The notes beneath the pieces were generated by a model that worked only from the letters and a program-made list of their open reading frames with translations, searched no databases and had not been told where the DNA came from. Positions 17,581 through 26,095 of a stretch of 64,000 bases of DNA are shown piece after piece; within the stretch, counting starts at the first letter, position 1; each line of letters opens with the position of its first letter. The stretch is from Erythrobacteraceae bacterium. Lineage in GTDB: Bacteria > Pseudomonadota > Alphaproteobacteria > Sphingomonadales > Sphingomonadaceae. A program made the position numbers and the translations under genes. Where the stretch lies: contig JAHEAX010000001.1 of assembly GCA_024642525.1 (NCBI GenBank), positions 209,665 through 273,664 on the forward strand, read 5' to 3'.

Positions 17581-18378
17581 ATGGCATCGGCACGCACCTT
17601 TTCACAATCCATGGCGCCGCTGGTCAACCTCATTTATCCGCCTCGTTGCCCCCTGTGTGGCGGCTCTATCGCGCAGCAAAGCGGATTATGCGCGGGTTGC
17701 TGGGGCGATCTTCAGATCCCGACAGAACCGGCGTGCGCCACATGCCAGCGCCCATTTCTGAGCGAATCAGTCGAAGACGGCGCCATTTGCGCTCCTTGCA
17801 TGGCGCAGCCTCCAAGGCATGGCGGCATTGCGGCAGGCACTATCTATAACGAAGCCTCTCGCCAGTTGGTCCTGAGCTTCAAACACGGCGGTCGTATTGC
17901 GATGGCACCAATGCTGGCGCGATTGATTGCGGGCAAGCTGCACTATGCAGATGAAAGCTGGACCTTGGTACCTGTGCCTTTGCACCGCTGGCGGCTGTGG
18001 GGGCGCGGCTATAATCAGGCGGCGTTGCTGGCAACAGAGCTTGCAAAAGTGACAGGCGCGAGGCTGGAAGTGCAGGGGCTGAGGCGTGACAAAAAGACAC
18101 CGCCGCTGGCGGGACTGGGCCGGAATGCGCGGGCCAGGGCGCTTGCCGGCGCAATTTCCGTTTCTCCGCAGATGGCACCGCGAATAGCGGGCAAGAAGAT
18201 AATCCTGGTCGATGATGTGCTGACCAGCGGTGCCACCAGTGACAGCTGCGTCAGGGCATTGCAGGCCGCTGGCGCATCCGAGGTAAACATCGCCTGTTTT
18301 GCGCGTGTGCTGGATGACGTTCGCGTTGCAGAGGAGTTCCCAAATTGGAGGCTGGAAAACGAAACGCCCGAGACCTGA
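17581..18378 (+). CDS. comF: ComF family protein (phosphoribosyltransferase-like, double zinc ribbon)
   Basis: About 265 residues. An N-terminal zinc ribbon has cysteine pairs CPLCGG, CAGCW, CATCQ and CAPC, and the C-terminal phosphoribosyltransferase domain carries the PRPP-loop motif IILVDDVLTSGAT near residues 206-218. ComF proteins are required for natural transformation in several bacteria and may handle DNA during uptake. The start is uncertain: 17581 and 17611 are both plausible, while the longest frame (17524) overlaps the divergent methyltransferase start. The stop sits inside the loop of a hairpin that serves a minus-strand RNA. Confidence 0.88.
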   Translation: MASARTFSQSMAPLVNLIYPPRCPLCGGSIAQQSGLCAGCWGDLQIPTEPACATCQRPFLSESVEDGAICAPCMAQPPRHGGIAAGTIYNEASRQLVLSFKHGGRIAMAPMLARLIAGKLHYADESWTLVPVPLHRWRLWGRGYNQAALLATELAKVTGARLEVQGLRRDKKTPPLAGLGRNARARALAGAISVSPQMAPRIAGKKIILVDDVLTSGATSDSCVRALQAAGASEVNIACFARVLDDVRVAEEFPNWRLENETPET

Positions 18379-18389
18379 GGTCCCGGGCG
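18356..18389 (-). terminator. Intrinsic terminator of the candidate small RNA
   Basis: On the minus strand CGCCCGGGACC pairs with GGTCTCGGGCG around a three-base loop (10 of 11 pairs) and is followed directly by TTTCGTTTTCC. On the plus strand the stem is followed by a mixed sequence, so it terminates minus-strand transcription, where there is no protein gene. This is the key evidence for a minus-strand RNA gene. The stem overlaps the last comF codons and its stop. Confidence 0.8.
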
Positions 18390-18598
18390 CCACGTGACGA
18401 ATAATGTCGGACCCGCCTTGCGGCTTGGCAACCATCCCCCCAGAAGGTTGCCGGGATCCAATCCCTCATCGTTTGGAGGCGCCATCACCGTCAGGCGGGC
18501 TGCATCTCCATATTCCCCTGAACCTGGCACTCTGTTGGTACCGTCATTCGGTGGGTGGCCCTTGCGAGCCACGTGCGATACATTCCACTAGCTGATGC
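18365..18598 (-). ncRNA. Candidate stand-alone small RNA between comF and hisI
   Basis: The minus strand of this gene-free 334-base gap ends in a strong intrinsic terminator yet contains no reading frame of note. It holds several local stems: GGCAACC/GGTTGCC around a 12-base loop (18427-18452), GTGGC/GCCAC near 18556-18573, CCG/CGG and GGAT/ATCC. The 5' end is inferred only roughly (near 18570-18600, after a weak TATGCT -10-like element at 18606-18611), giving a length of about 180-235 bases. The length would suit a 6S-like RNA, but I cannot match it to 6S, SRP, tmRNA or RNase P signatures. The RNA could also act against the 3' end of comF mRNA by overlap. Confidence 0.55.
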
Positions 18599-18712
18599 GA
18601 CAGCATAGCGCCTTGTGCATTCAGGGCTTATTTTGAAGTCCAGCTGTTGTCATATTGCAACAATATTTCCTTTGCCGACCAATCGGCAATTTTATCCTGC
18701 GAAAGTCTGCCA

Positions 18713-19096
18713 GTGCCCGAAACCGCCGATTTGAAGAAGCGCCGCGAACAAGGGCGCGAATTCCTGCCCAAATTCGATTCAAATGGCCTGTTGAGCGCAG
18801 TCGTGGTCGACGCTGCGTCCAAGGATGTCCGCATGGTTGCCTTCATGGACCAGTTGGCTCTCGACAAGACGATTGAAACGGGAATCGCGCATTTCCATTC
18901 CCGCTCGCGCGGCAGGTTGTGGATGAAGGGCGAGAGCAGCGGCAATGTCCTTCGGGTCCAGTCCGTGCTGGTCGACTGCGACCAGGACGCCATTGTCCTC
19001 GTCTGCGAGGCAGCAGGCCCAACCTGTCACACCGGTGAGACAAGCTGTTTCTTCCGGAAGCTGAGCGGAGGAGAACTGGAGCGGGTCAAGACTTGA
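18713..19096 (+). CDS. hisI: Phosphoribosyl-AMP cyclohydrolase
   Basis: 127 residues. HisI opens the adenine ring of phosphoribosyl-AMP, the third step of histidine synthesis. Metal-binding residues are present: the Asp triad in VDCDQD (88, 90, 92), and C105 and C112 of GPTCHTGETSC. The start taken is a GTG at 18713 with GAAAG upstream (VPETADLKKRREQG); a TTG at 18647 in frame would add 22 residues of unlikely sequence. It is not in a his operon here; its stop lies at the edge of the MerR operator of the next gene. Confidence 0.93.
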   Translation: MPETADLKKRREQGREFLPKFDSNGLLSAVVVDAASKDVRMVAFMDQLALDKTIETGIAHFHSRSRGRLWMKGESSGNVLRVQSVLVDCDQDAIVLVCEAAGPTCHTGETSCFFRKLSGGELERVKT

Positions 19097-19121
19097 CCTT
19101 TACGTAAAGGTTATTTAGAGT
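19093..19121 (+). promoter_or_regulatory. MerR-type promoter with central palindrome
   Basis: The perfect 16-base palindrome ACCTTTACGTAAAGGT (19096-19111) lies between a -35 element TTGACC (19093-19098) and a -10-like TAGAGT (19116-19121), overlapping the -35 and filling most of the spacer. MerR-family regulators bind palindromes in exactly this position. The TTTACGT core resembles operators of LiuR-type MerR regulators of acyl-CoA catabolism, which fits the acyl-CoA dehydrogenase downstream. Confidence 0.7.
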
Positions 19122-19162
19122 TCGCAGCGTCAAGGATAGCTGAACGACGCGGGGACCGAGAG

Positions 19163-19600
19163 ATGCAGACTGCCAATTCGCCAGCACGCCACGCAGGCGC
19201 ACATCTGGAACGGCCGGACAAGCTCCTGCGCGAACAGTTCAGCATTTCCGATCTTACATCCGAATTTGACTGCACGGCCCGTGCATTACGTTTTTACGAA
19301 GACGAAGGCCTGGTCGCACCGAAGCGCGTCGGGCTGACCCGTGTATATTCCAAACGCGACCGAGCGCGGCTGGCTTGGATAATGCGGGCCAAGAACGTAG
19401 GCTTCAGCCTGTCTGAAATCCGCGAAATGATTGACCTTTATGATCTTGACGATGGCCGCGTGGAACAACGCCGCGTCACGATTGACCGCTGCCGCCGCCA
19501 TGTCGCCAAGTTGAAAAGCCAGCGCGATGATATCGATTCGTCAATCCATGAATTGACCGACTTTATAAAGCAAATCGAACGACTTGAAGCTGAAAGCTGA
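19163..19600 (+). CDS. MerR family regulator of acyl-CoA catabolism (LiuR-like)
   Basis: 145 residues. The HTH begins FSISDLTSEFDCTARALRFYEDEGLVAP (about 26-53), followed by the wing (RVYSKRDRARLAWI) and a long coiled-coil dimerisation helix ending in a C-terminal stretch rich in charged residues. No cysteine pattern for metal binding is visible, so an organic or acyl-CoA effector is likely. It is 31 bases before the acyl-CoA dehydrogenase and carries its own palindromic operator upstream, suggesting it controls both itself and that gene. Confidence 0.88.
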   Translation: MQTANSPARHAGAHLERPDKLLREQFSISDLTSEFDCTARALRFYEDEGLVAPKRVGLTRVYSKRDRARLAWIMRAKNVGFSLSEIREMIDLYDLDDGRVEQRRVTIDRCRRHVAKLKSQRDDIDSSIHELTDFIKQIERLEAES

Positions 19601-19631
19601 GATAGCTTTCACCCCCAGCAAGGAAAAACAG

Positions 19632-21437
19632 ATGCCGACTTATACCGCCCCGACGCGCGATACGCGCTTCATCGTCAACGAACTGCTCGACCTTCCAAGC
19701 TATGGCAATCTGCCAGGTTTTGAAAATGCATCAGCCGACATGATCGACACAGTCATCAACGAAGCCGGCAAATTCTGCGCCGAAGTTCTCCACCCTTTGA
19801 ACCAGGTGGGCGACCACGAAGGCTGTACTCGCCATGCTGACGGCACGGTAACGACGCCTACGGGTTTCAAGGCGGCGTTCGACCAATATTGTGATTCGGG
19901 ATGGGGCACGATCGCACAGCCGGAAGTATTTGGCGGGCAGGGGATGCCCCATGTGCTTGGCTTCGTGGTCGAGGAATTCATGGCCACGTCAAACCAGGCC
20001 TTCGCGATGTACCCCGGCCTTACTTCCGGCGCTGTATCGGCAATTATCGCCAAGGGTTCGGACGAACAGAAGGCAAAATTCCTTCCCAAGATGATCTCCG
20101 GCCAGTGGCTTGGCACCATGAACCTGACCGAACCGCATTGCGGTACCGATCTCGGTATGATCCGGACCAAGGCCGAACCGCAGGCAGATGGGTCGTATGC
20201 GATTATCGGCACCAAGATTTTCATATCGGCGGGCGAACATGACCTGACCGAGAACATCATCCACCTTGTGCTCGCAAAAACACCAGGCGCTCCGGATAGT
20301 TCGAAGGGCATTTCGCTGTTTATCGTTCCCAAGATCCTCGTCGATGATGAAGGCAATCTGGGTGATCGCAATGCAGTGCAGTGTGGTTCCATAGAAGAAA
20401 AGATGGGCATCCACGGCAACGCGACCTGCGTCATGAATTATGATGGCGCCAAGGGCTGGATGGTCGGTGAAGAAAACAAGGGCCTCGCGGCCATGTTCAT
20501 CATGATGAATGCTGCGCGCCTTGGCGTGGGCATTCAGGGTCTGGCCCAGGCAGAAATCGCTTATCAGAATGCTGTGGCCTATGCGCTTGATCGGCGTCAG
20601 GGCAGGGCGCTTACTGGCCCGGCCGACCCGCAGGCACAGGCTGACCCGATCTTTGTTCACCCCGACGTCCGCCGGATGCTGATGGATGCCAAGGCATTCA
20701 CCGAGGGCATGCGCGCATTGGCATTGTGGGGCGCACTTCAGGTCGATCTGACCCACAAGGCACAGACAGAAGAAGAACGCGCCAAGGCAGACATGATCAT
20801 CAGCCTGCTGACCCCTGTCATCAAGGGTTATGGCACCGACAAGGGCTATGATGTAGCCACCAACATGCAGCAGGTCTTCGGCGGCCACGGTTATGTGACC
20901 GAGTGGGGGATGGAGCAGTTCGTCCGCGATTCGCGCATTGCGATGATCTACGAAGGCACCAATGGCGTTCAGGCCATGGACCTTTGCGGGCGCAAGCTGG
21001 CCCAGAATGGCGGCGCTGCCATTCAGGCATTCTTTGCCACCGTGGACGAAGAAATTGCCGCAGCCCGCCAGGATGTGCAGCTGAAGCCGATTGCAGATGC
21101 TCTGGACAAGGCATTGGGCGAGCAGAAGGCTGCGACCATGTGGTTCATGCAGCATGCCATGCAAAACCCGAACGACCTTGGTGCCGGCGCGCATCATTAC
21201 ATGCACATTATGGGCATCGTGACGCTGGGCCTGATGTGGCTGCGCATGGCGAAGATCTCGCTCGCCAAGCTGGCGGAAGGCACGGACGACAAGGCATTCT
21301 ACGAAGCCAAGGTCGCGACCGCGCGTTACTATGCAGACCGGTTCATTCCCGATGCAGGGGCGCTGCGCCGCAAGCTGGAAAGCGGTTCTGCGTCGATGAT
21401 GGCGCTTGGCGAAGACGCCTTCGCGACAGCTTCCTGA
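19632..21437 (+). CDS. Acyl-CoA dehydrogenase with C-terminal extension
   Basis: 601 residues from an ATG with AAGGAAAAA upstream. It oxidises acyl-CoA to trans-2-enoyl-CoA with FAD in beta-oxidation. N-terminal, middle (MNLTEPHCGTDLGMIRTKA) and C-terminal dehydrogenase domains are followed by a further domain (about 470-595) typical of the long class of bacterial acyl-CoA dehydrogenases. The catalytic base is Glu441 in IYEGTNGVQAMDL. It is expected to be regulated by the adjacent MerR protein. A terminator follows at 21455. Confidence 0.95.
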   Translation: MPTYTAPTRDTRFIVNELLDLPSYGNLPGFENASADMIDTVINEAGKFCAEVLHPLNQVGDHEGCTRHADGTVTTPTGFKAAFDQYCDSGWGTIAQPEVFGGQGMPHVLGFVVEEFMATSNQAFAMYPGLTSGAVSAIIAKGSDEQKAKFLPKMISGQWLGTMNLTEPHCGTDLGMIRTKAEPQADGSYAIIGTKIFISAGEHDLTENIIHLVLAKTPGAPDSSKGISLFIVPKILVDDEGNLGDRNAVQCGSIEEKMGIHGNATCVMNYDGAKGWMVGEENKGLAAMFIMMNAARLGVGIQGLAQAEIAYQNAVAYALDRRQGRALTGPADPQAQADPIFVHPDVRRMLMDAKAFTEGMRALALWGALQVDLTHKAQTEEERAKADMIISLLTPVIKGYGTDKGYDVATNMQQVFGGHGYVTEWGMEQFVRDSRIAMIYEGTNGVQAMDLCGRKLAQNGGAAIQAFFATVDEEIAAARQDVQLKPIADALDKALGEQKAATMWFMQHAMQNPNDLGAGAHHYMHIMGIVTLGLMWLRMAKISLAKLAEGTDDKAFYEAKVATARYYADRFIPDAGALRRKLESGSASMMALGEDAFATAS

Positions 21438-21454
21438 ACCTGCTGCACAAGAAA

Positions 21455-21493
21455 GGCGGGCCGCCCGGGTTGGGTGGTCCGCCCTTTTTATTT
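21455..21493 (+). terminator. Terminator of the acyl-CoA dehydrogenase gene
   Basis: GGCGGGCCGCCC (21455-21466) pairs with GGGTGGTCCGCC (21472-21483) including two G-U pairs, around a five-base loop, followed by CCTTTTTATTT. A classical rho-independent terminator 17 bases after the stop. Confidence 0.9.
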
Positions 21494-21504
21494 GCCTGAC
21501 GATA

Positions 21505-22425
21505 TTACTCGGTCGGCAGGAAATCGGGCACAGACAGGTATCTTTCGCCCGTGTCGTAGTTGAAGCCCAGAAAGCGGGTGCCAACCGCAAGTTCCGGCAA
21601 TTTTTTTGCAATGGCCGCCAGTGTTGCCCCACTGGATATGCCGACCAAAAGGCCTTCTTCAGCCGCGCAACGCCGCGCCATTTCCTTCGCGACCTCGGCA
21701 TCCACCGGGATCGAGCCGTCGATAGCCTGCGTATGCAGATTGCCGGGAATGAACCCTGCGCCAATCCCCTGAATCGGGTGCGGGCCAGGCTGACCGCCTG
21801 AAATGACGGGTGAAAGTTCAGGTTCGACGGCATAGGCCTTCAGGGCGGGCCAGTGGCGCTTCAGTTCTTCCGCACAGCCGGTCAGATGTCCGCCCGTCCC
21901 CACACCGGTGATAAGCACATCAACAGGTCCGTCAGCGAAATCTGCGAGGATTTCCTGCGAGGTCGTGGCCACATGGACTGCGACGTTGGCCGGATTGTCG
22001 AACTGCTGCGGCATCCATGCGCCGGGGGTTTTCGAGACCAGTTCGGATGCACGTTCGATCGCGCCTTTCATACCCTTTGCCTTGTCTGTCAGATCGAAGC
22101 TCGCGCCATAGGCAAGCATCAGCCTGCGGCGTTCGATCGACATGGATTCAGGCATGACCAGCAGCAGCTTATAGCCCTTGACCGCAGCCACCATCGCCAG
22201 GCCTACGCCGGTGTTGCCCGATGTAGGCTCGATAATCGTGCCGCCCGGCTTGAGATCGCCCGATGCTTCGGCCGCTTCAATCATCGCCAGCGCGATACGG
22301 TCCTTGATTGAACCTCCGGGGTTTGACCGTTCCGACTTGATCCAGACTTCATGGTCGGGGAACATGCGCGACAAGCGAATGTGGGCGGTGTTGCCAATAG
22401 TGGCGAGGACAGATGCGGCTTTCAT
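21505..22425 (-). CDS. cysK: Cysteine synthase A
   Basis: 306 residues. This PLP enzyme makes cysteine from O-acetylserine and sulfide. Lys41 in [10 protein letters not shown] binds PLP, PTSGNTG binds the substrate carboxylate, and GVGTGGH holds the PLP phosphate. The ATG overlaps the stop of the upstream MFS gene in ATGA, so translation is coupled. The TSGNTG and C-terminal SSGA motifs are intact, indicating an active enzyme rather than a cystathionine synthase paralogue, though assignment between CysK and close relatives rests on overall similarity. Confidence 0.95.
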   Translation of the reverse strand: MKAASVLATIGNTAHIRLSRMFPDHEVWIKSERSNPGGSIKDRIALAMIEAAEASGDLKPGGTIIEPTSGNTGVGLAMVAAVKGYKLLLVMPESMSIERRRLMLAYGASFDLTDKAKGMKGAIERASELVSKTPGAWMPQQFDNPANVAVHVATTSQEILADFADGPVDVLITGVGTGGHLTGCAEELKRHWPALKAYAVEPELSPVISGGQPGPHPIQGIGAGFIPGNLHTQAIDGSIPVDAEVAKEMARRCAAEEGLLVGISSGATLAAIAKKLPELAVGTRFLGFNYDTGERYLSVPDFLPTE

Positions 22426-23714
22426 ACTGGTTTCTCCCGTGGCGGGTCATCGTCGAGATATTTGGACGAGAAGGTCTTTGCGTTCCGGATTTCCGGAAAC
22501 CAAAACGCCCATAATAATGTCACGAATATCGCGCCCGCGCCGCCAAATACAACCGCCCCTGTTGCACCAAGCACAACAGCAGCAAGGCCGGACTGCATTT
22601 CGCCAAGCTCGTTCGATGCCGAAATCGCCAGCCCGGAAATGGATGAAACGCGGCCGCGCATTGTATCAGGCGTGTTCAGCTGGATGAGCGAGGAACGGAT
22701 GAAGACAGACACCATGTCAGTCGCGCCGAGCATGGCCAGCAAAGCCAGCGACAGCAGGTAATCGCGTGACAGGGCAAAGGCGATTGTCACCGCGCCGAAC
22801 ACGGCAACGGACCACAACATTTTTACCCCGACGTTATTTTCAAGCGGCCTGAAAGACAGGAACAGGGCCACGATTGCAGCACCTGCCGCAATGGCCCCGC
22901 GCATGAAACCAAGCCCGTCAGCACCGACATTCAGAATATCGCGCGCATAGACCGGCAAGAGCGCAGTCGCGCCTGCCAGCAGGATGGCAAACAGGTCGAG
23001 CGTGATGCAGCCGAGCAGGAAGCGTTCCTTCCGCACGAACTGGAAGCCGAGAAGTATCTGGCGCAGCGGATGGACAGGCGGCCCGTCATGCTTGGCCCGC
23101 ACTGGCCGGACAGTCATGATAAGGAAGCCCGAAACCAGCAGCAGGCCAGCAGATATGAAATGCGGCAGTGATGGCGAAATTTCAAACATCAGGCCGCCCG
23201 CCCCAGGTCCGATCACGCTGCCGACTTGCCATGCGATGGAACCCAACGCGATCGCACGAGGCAAAAGCCGCGGCGGAACGATATTGGGCGCGATGGCACT
23301 CAGCGCCGGACCATTGAATACCCGCGCACCGCCGTGCAACGCAGCCAGCGTAAACAGGATCGGCAGGTTGAGCGCATCCTGAAAGGTAAGCACCGCAAGC
23401 ACGACGGCGATGAATGCATCCACCAGGTTGGCGATCAGCACAACGACGCGCCGGTCGAACCTGTCTGCGACAATACCCGCGACAGGGGTCAGCAGGAACA
23501 ACGGGATGAACTGGGCGAGGCCTAGCAGGCCAAGCTGGAAAGCCGCCTCTGGCCGGTCCATGCCATAATCGGCACGGGCAACATCATATGTCTGATAACC
23601 GATCAGAACCACCATCGAGATAGTGGCAAAAACGGCCAGGAAACGCGCAAGCCAATACCGGCGATAATCCGGGATGGAGAGCGGTGTCTTTATCGTGCTG
23701 GATTCAGGCTGCAT
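22422..23714 (-). CDS. MFS transporter (MFS_3/enterobactin exporter-like)
   Basis: 430 residues from the ATG at 23714 ([30 protein letters not shown]), with twelve predicted membrane helices. The motif between helices 2 and 3, [22 protein letters not shown], is the MFS signature. The short N-terminus and even helix spacing fit the MFS_3 drug/siderophore exporter group. It overlaps cysK, so export of a sulfur compound or cysteine derivative is possible, but the substrate is unknown. Confidence 0.87.
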   Translation of the reverse strand: MQPESSTIKTPLSIPDYRRYWLARFLAVFATISMVVLIGYQTYDVARADYGMDRPEAAFQLGLLGLAQFIPLFLLTPVAGIVADRFDRRVVVLIANLVDAFIAVVLAVLTFQDALNLPILFTLAALHGGARVFNGPALSAIAPNIVPPRLLPRAIALGSIAWQVGSVIGPGAGGLMFEISPSLPHFISAGLLLVSGFLIMTVRPVRAKHDGPPVHPLRQILLGFQFVRKERFLLGCITLDLFAILLAGATALLPVYARDILNVGADGLGFMRGAIAAGAAIVALFLSFRPLENNVGVKMLWSVAVFGAVTIAFALSRDYLLSLALLAMLGATDMVSVFIRSSLIQLNTPDTMRGRVSSISGLAISASNELGEMQSGLAAVVLGATGAVVFGGAGAIFVTLLWAFWFPEIRNAKTFSSKYLDDDPPREKPV

Positions 23715-23796
23715 TACACCCCAGCCATGGCAGCCACGTGCAGGGAAGCCAAGCAATCAGTAACGCAGCAGGCGCAAGCAATACTTGCGCAGTTGA

Positions 23797-24135
23797 TCAG
23801 CGGGTTTTGCGAAGCCTTGGGTTGGGCTGCAAAGTGTCAATCATCAGCATGAAATCGTCCAGTCGGATAATCCGTTCAAACTGGAAACCGGCGCGGTTTT
23901 CACGCGTCCAGATGACATAGGCTTCGATCCGGCCGATTACCGGGAAGCGGATGATCACGCGGTCTCCACGTTCCAGCGACATTCCATCATCCACCATGAA
24001 GCCATGGGCGGAAATGTTGGTGACGTGCAGCTTGATGTCCCCGCGAACACTATGCTCGGCAATAACCGGCACATCGACGGGGTGCCGCGCAGCGCGCCGC
24101 AGATCAGTTACTGACAATTGTGCTCCGACAGACAC
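23797..24135 (-). CDS. PilZ domain c-di-GMP-binding protein
   Basis: 112 residues from a GTG at 24135 that has AAGGAAGG about 10 bases upstream. The PilZ signature is complete: RRAAR near the start (RxxxR) and NISAHG (D/N-x-S-x-x-G), so it should bind cyclic di-GMP. There is no other domain, hence probably a small adaptor that affects motility, exopolysaccharide or another c-di-GMP output. An in-frame ATG at 24216 would add 27 residues, but that start lies in the loop of a hairpin that looks like the tyrS terminator, lacks a ribosome site, and the stretch is only about 45% GC, so the shorter form is preferred. Confidence 0.82.
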   Translation of the reverse strand: MSVGAQLSVTDLRRAARHPVDVPVIAEHSVRGDIKLHVTNISAHGFMVDDGMSLERGDRVIIRFPVIGRIEAYVIWTRENRAGFQFERIIRLDDFMLMIDTLQPNPRLRKTR

Positions 24136-24142
24136 GTGATTT

Positions 24143-24170
24143 CGACCTTCCTTGTTTTTTCGAAAGGTCG
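24143..24170 (-). promoter_or_regulatory. Leader hairpin covering the PilZ ribosome site
   Basis: CGACCTT and AAGGTCG form a 7-bp stem with a 14-base loop just upstream of the PilZ GTG. On the minus strand the right arm contains part of AAGGAAGG, the apparent ribosome site, so folding could limit translation. Confidence 0.4.
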
Positions 24171-24207
24171 TCTTGCCCGCAAAAGGCTGATAATTGGTAA
24201 AACGTGT

Positions 24208-24226
24208 TTGTCCCATTTCGGGACAA
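24208..24226 (-). terminator. Candidate tyrS terminator
   Basis: TTGTCCC-N5-GGGACAA, a perfect 7-bp inverted repeat 19 bases beyond the tyrS stop, followed on the minus strand by ACACGTTTTACC. The U-run is short and offset, so the call is tentative. Confidence 0.45.
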
Positions 24227-24245
24227 GCGCATATTTATCAATGCG

Positions 24246-25475
24246 TTATGGCAACAAAATACCGTGTTTCTTTTTGCCGAGGCTCAGTTTCACAGTCTCG
24301 CCGTCTGGAACGGTCACGATGATTGAAGGGTCGGCAACGGCTACGTCGTCGAGTTTCACCGCGCCTTCGGCAACCTTGCGCTTTGCTTCACCATTGGATT
24401 GGGTGAACCCGATGGCAGTGCAGATCGCGGTGATCGCCATGCCTTCATTACCAAGGTTAAGCGTGGGCAGATCATCACCCAATCCGCCACCGGCGAATGT
24501 CGCGGCCGCAGTGGCCGATGCCGCCTCGGCCGCATCAGCGCCGCGCACCAGTTTTGTCACTTCATTGGCCAGCACGATCTTGGCATCGTTGATTGCGCTG
24601 CCTTCCAATGCCTCTAGCCGGGTGATTTCATCCAGCGGCAAATCGGTGAACAGCCGCAGGAACCGGCCCACGTCACGGTCATCTGTGTTGCGCCAATATT
24701 GCCAGAAATCGTAGCTCGGCAGCTGGGCTTCGTTCAGCCACACCGCACCGCCAGCTGATTTGCCCATCTTGGCACCGTCAGCCGTGGTCATGAGCGGCGT
24801 AGTCACGCCGAACAGTTCCACCCCGTCCATCCGCCGGCCAAGTTCGATGCCGTTGATGATATTGCCCCACTGGTCCGATCCGCCCATCTGCAGGCGAACA
24901 CCCATGTTCTTCGCCAGATGGCGGAAATCATATCCCTGCAGGATCATGTAATTGAATTCGAGGAAGGTCATGGGCTGTTCGCGTTCCAGCCTCAGTTTGA
25001 CCGAATCGAAGGTCAGCATGCGGTTGACGGTGAAATGCGTGCCAACTTCCTGCAGCAATTCGATGTAACCGAGCTGGCCCAGCCAGTCCTGGTTATTGAC
25101 CATCACGGCGTCTGTCGGACCGTCACCGAAGGTCAGCAGTTTTTCAAAAACCGTGCGAATGGACGCGATATTGGCATCGATTGTCGCATCGTCGAGCATC
25201 TTGCGACTTTCATCGCGGCCGGTGGGGTCGCCAATACGCGTGGTCCCACCGCCCATCAGAACAATGGGCTTGTGACCGGTCTGCTGCAAACGCCGCAACA
25301 TCATGATCTGCACGAGGCTGCCAATGTGCAGCGAAGAGGCAGTGGCATCAAAACCGATATATCCCGGCACGATCTGGCTAGCTGCAAGCGCATCCAGCCC
25401 TGCCGCGTCGGTGGTTTGATGGATATAGCCACGCTCGTCGAGCAGGCGCAGAAGCTGGGATGAATATTGGCTCAT
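24246..25475 (-). CDS. tyrS: Tyrosyl-tRNA synthetase
   Basis: 409 residues from the ATG at 25475 ([20 protein letters not shown]); an ATG four codons upstream is also in frame. A class I synthetase that charges tRNA-Tyr. The HIGH motif appears as HIGS at 50-53, the KMSKS loop as KMGKS near 237, and the C-terminus carries an S4 RNA-binding domain ([17 protein letters not shown]). It is followed on the same strand by a candidate terminator and the PilZ gene. The upstream region faces the DOMON-like gene. Confidence 0.96.
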   Translation of the reverse strand: MSQYSSQLLRLLDERGYIHQTTDAAGLDALAASQIVPGYIGFDATASSLHIGSLVQIMMLRRLQQTGHKPIVLMGGGTTRIGDPTGRDESRKMLDDATIDANIASIRTVFEKLLTFGDGPTDAVMVNNQDWLGQLGYIELLQEVGTHFTVNRMLTFDSVKLRLEREQPMTFLEFNYMILQGYDFRHLAKNMGVRLQMGGSDQWGNIINGIELGRRMDGVELFGVTTPLMTTADGAKMGKSAGGAVWLNEAQLPSYDFWQYWRNTDDRDVGRFLRLFTDLPLDEITRLEALEGSAINDAKIVLANEVTKLVRGADAAEAASATAAATFAGGGLGDDLPTLNLGNEGMAITAICTAIGFTQSNGEAKRKVAEGAVKLDDVAVADPSIIVTVPDGETVKLSLGKKKHGILLP

Positions 25476-25580
25476 GACGCGCGGCATCTAGCAGCGAAAT
25501 TGCCGCGCCCCAAGGGGCTTTCCCACTCAACACAAAGCACAGGTCTTGAAAGGGTATCGAGGCTCGGCAATAGGGGGGTA

Positions 25581-26093
25581 ATGCAGCGCCTTACACTCCA
25601 CCCGGATTGCAGTTCCGGCCCGGTCACATCCATCGAAGCCTCGATCGCGCCGACAAGCGGCGGCTTCCGCTGTTCCTTCAGGGTGCATGGCGATATTGGC
25701 CGAATTATCATACCTGCCGCGGCTGCGCCTGAACGGATGGACAACCTGTGGAAGACCACCTGCTTTGAAGTTTTCTGGGAGGGTGAAGGGCCGGACTACC
25801 GCGAATTCAACCTTTCCCCTTCGACCCGTTGGGCGTGCTATGATTTTGATGATTTCCGGCTTAATTCGCGTGACGGGCCAGCAGAAGTGGCAATTGCGCT
25901 GAGCAGCGACGAAAACGTCATGGAACTGGATGCAGATATCATTTCTGCACTTCCGCTGCCTGCCAAAGTGGCGTTGAATGCCATCATCGAAGATACAGGC
26001 GGCAATATCCAGTTCCGGGCGCTGGCCTTTCAGTCAGGCAAGCCCGATTTTCACAGCAGCACCTGCCGCGCCCTGATCCTGCCGGAGCAATAA
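25581..26093 (+). CDS. DOMON-like domain protein
   Basis: 170 residues from an ATG preceded by AGGGGGGTA, an excellent ribosome site. A single beta-sandwich domain: WKTTCFEVFWEGEGPDYREFNLSPSTRWACYDFDDFR is the most recognisable part, as in sphingomonad proteins annotated 'DOMON-like'. There is no signal peptide, so it is cytoplasmic. The function is unknown; DOMON relatives bind haem or sugar. It lies two bases before the NamZ-type gene, indicating an operon. Confidence 0.78.
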   Translation: MQRLTLHPDCSSGPVTSIEASIAPTSGGFRCSFRVHGDIGRIIIPAAAAPERMDNLWKTTCFEVFWEGEGPDYREFNLSPSTRWACYDFDDFRLNSRDGPAEVAIALSSDENVMELDADIISALPLPAKVALNAIIEDTGGNIQFRALAFQSGKPDFHSSTCRALILPEQ

Positions 26094-26095
26094 TA

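Noticed and set aside
18365..18389. Hairpin as the terminator of comF
   Set aside because: The U-rich run follows the stem only on the minus strand, so it ends a minus-strand transcript.
18365..18600. Identification of the small RNA as SRP RNA, tmRNA or RNase P RNA
   Set aside because: None of the conserved cores of those RNAs could be found on either strand; 6S is possible but not demonstrated.
19989..21833. 614-residue frame antisense to the acyl-CoA dehydrogenase
   Set aside because: No family similarity; overlaps two confirmed genes.
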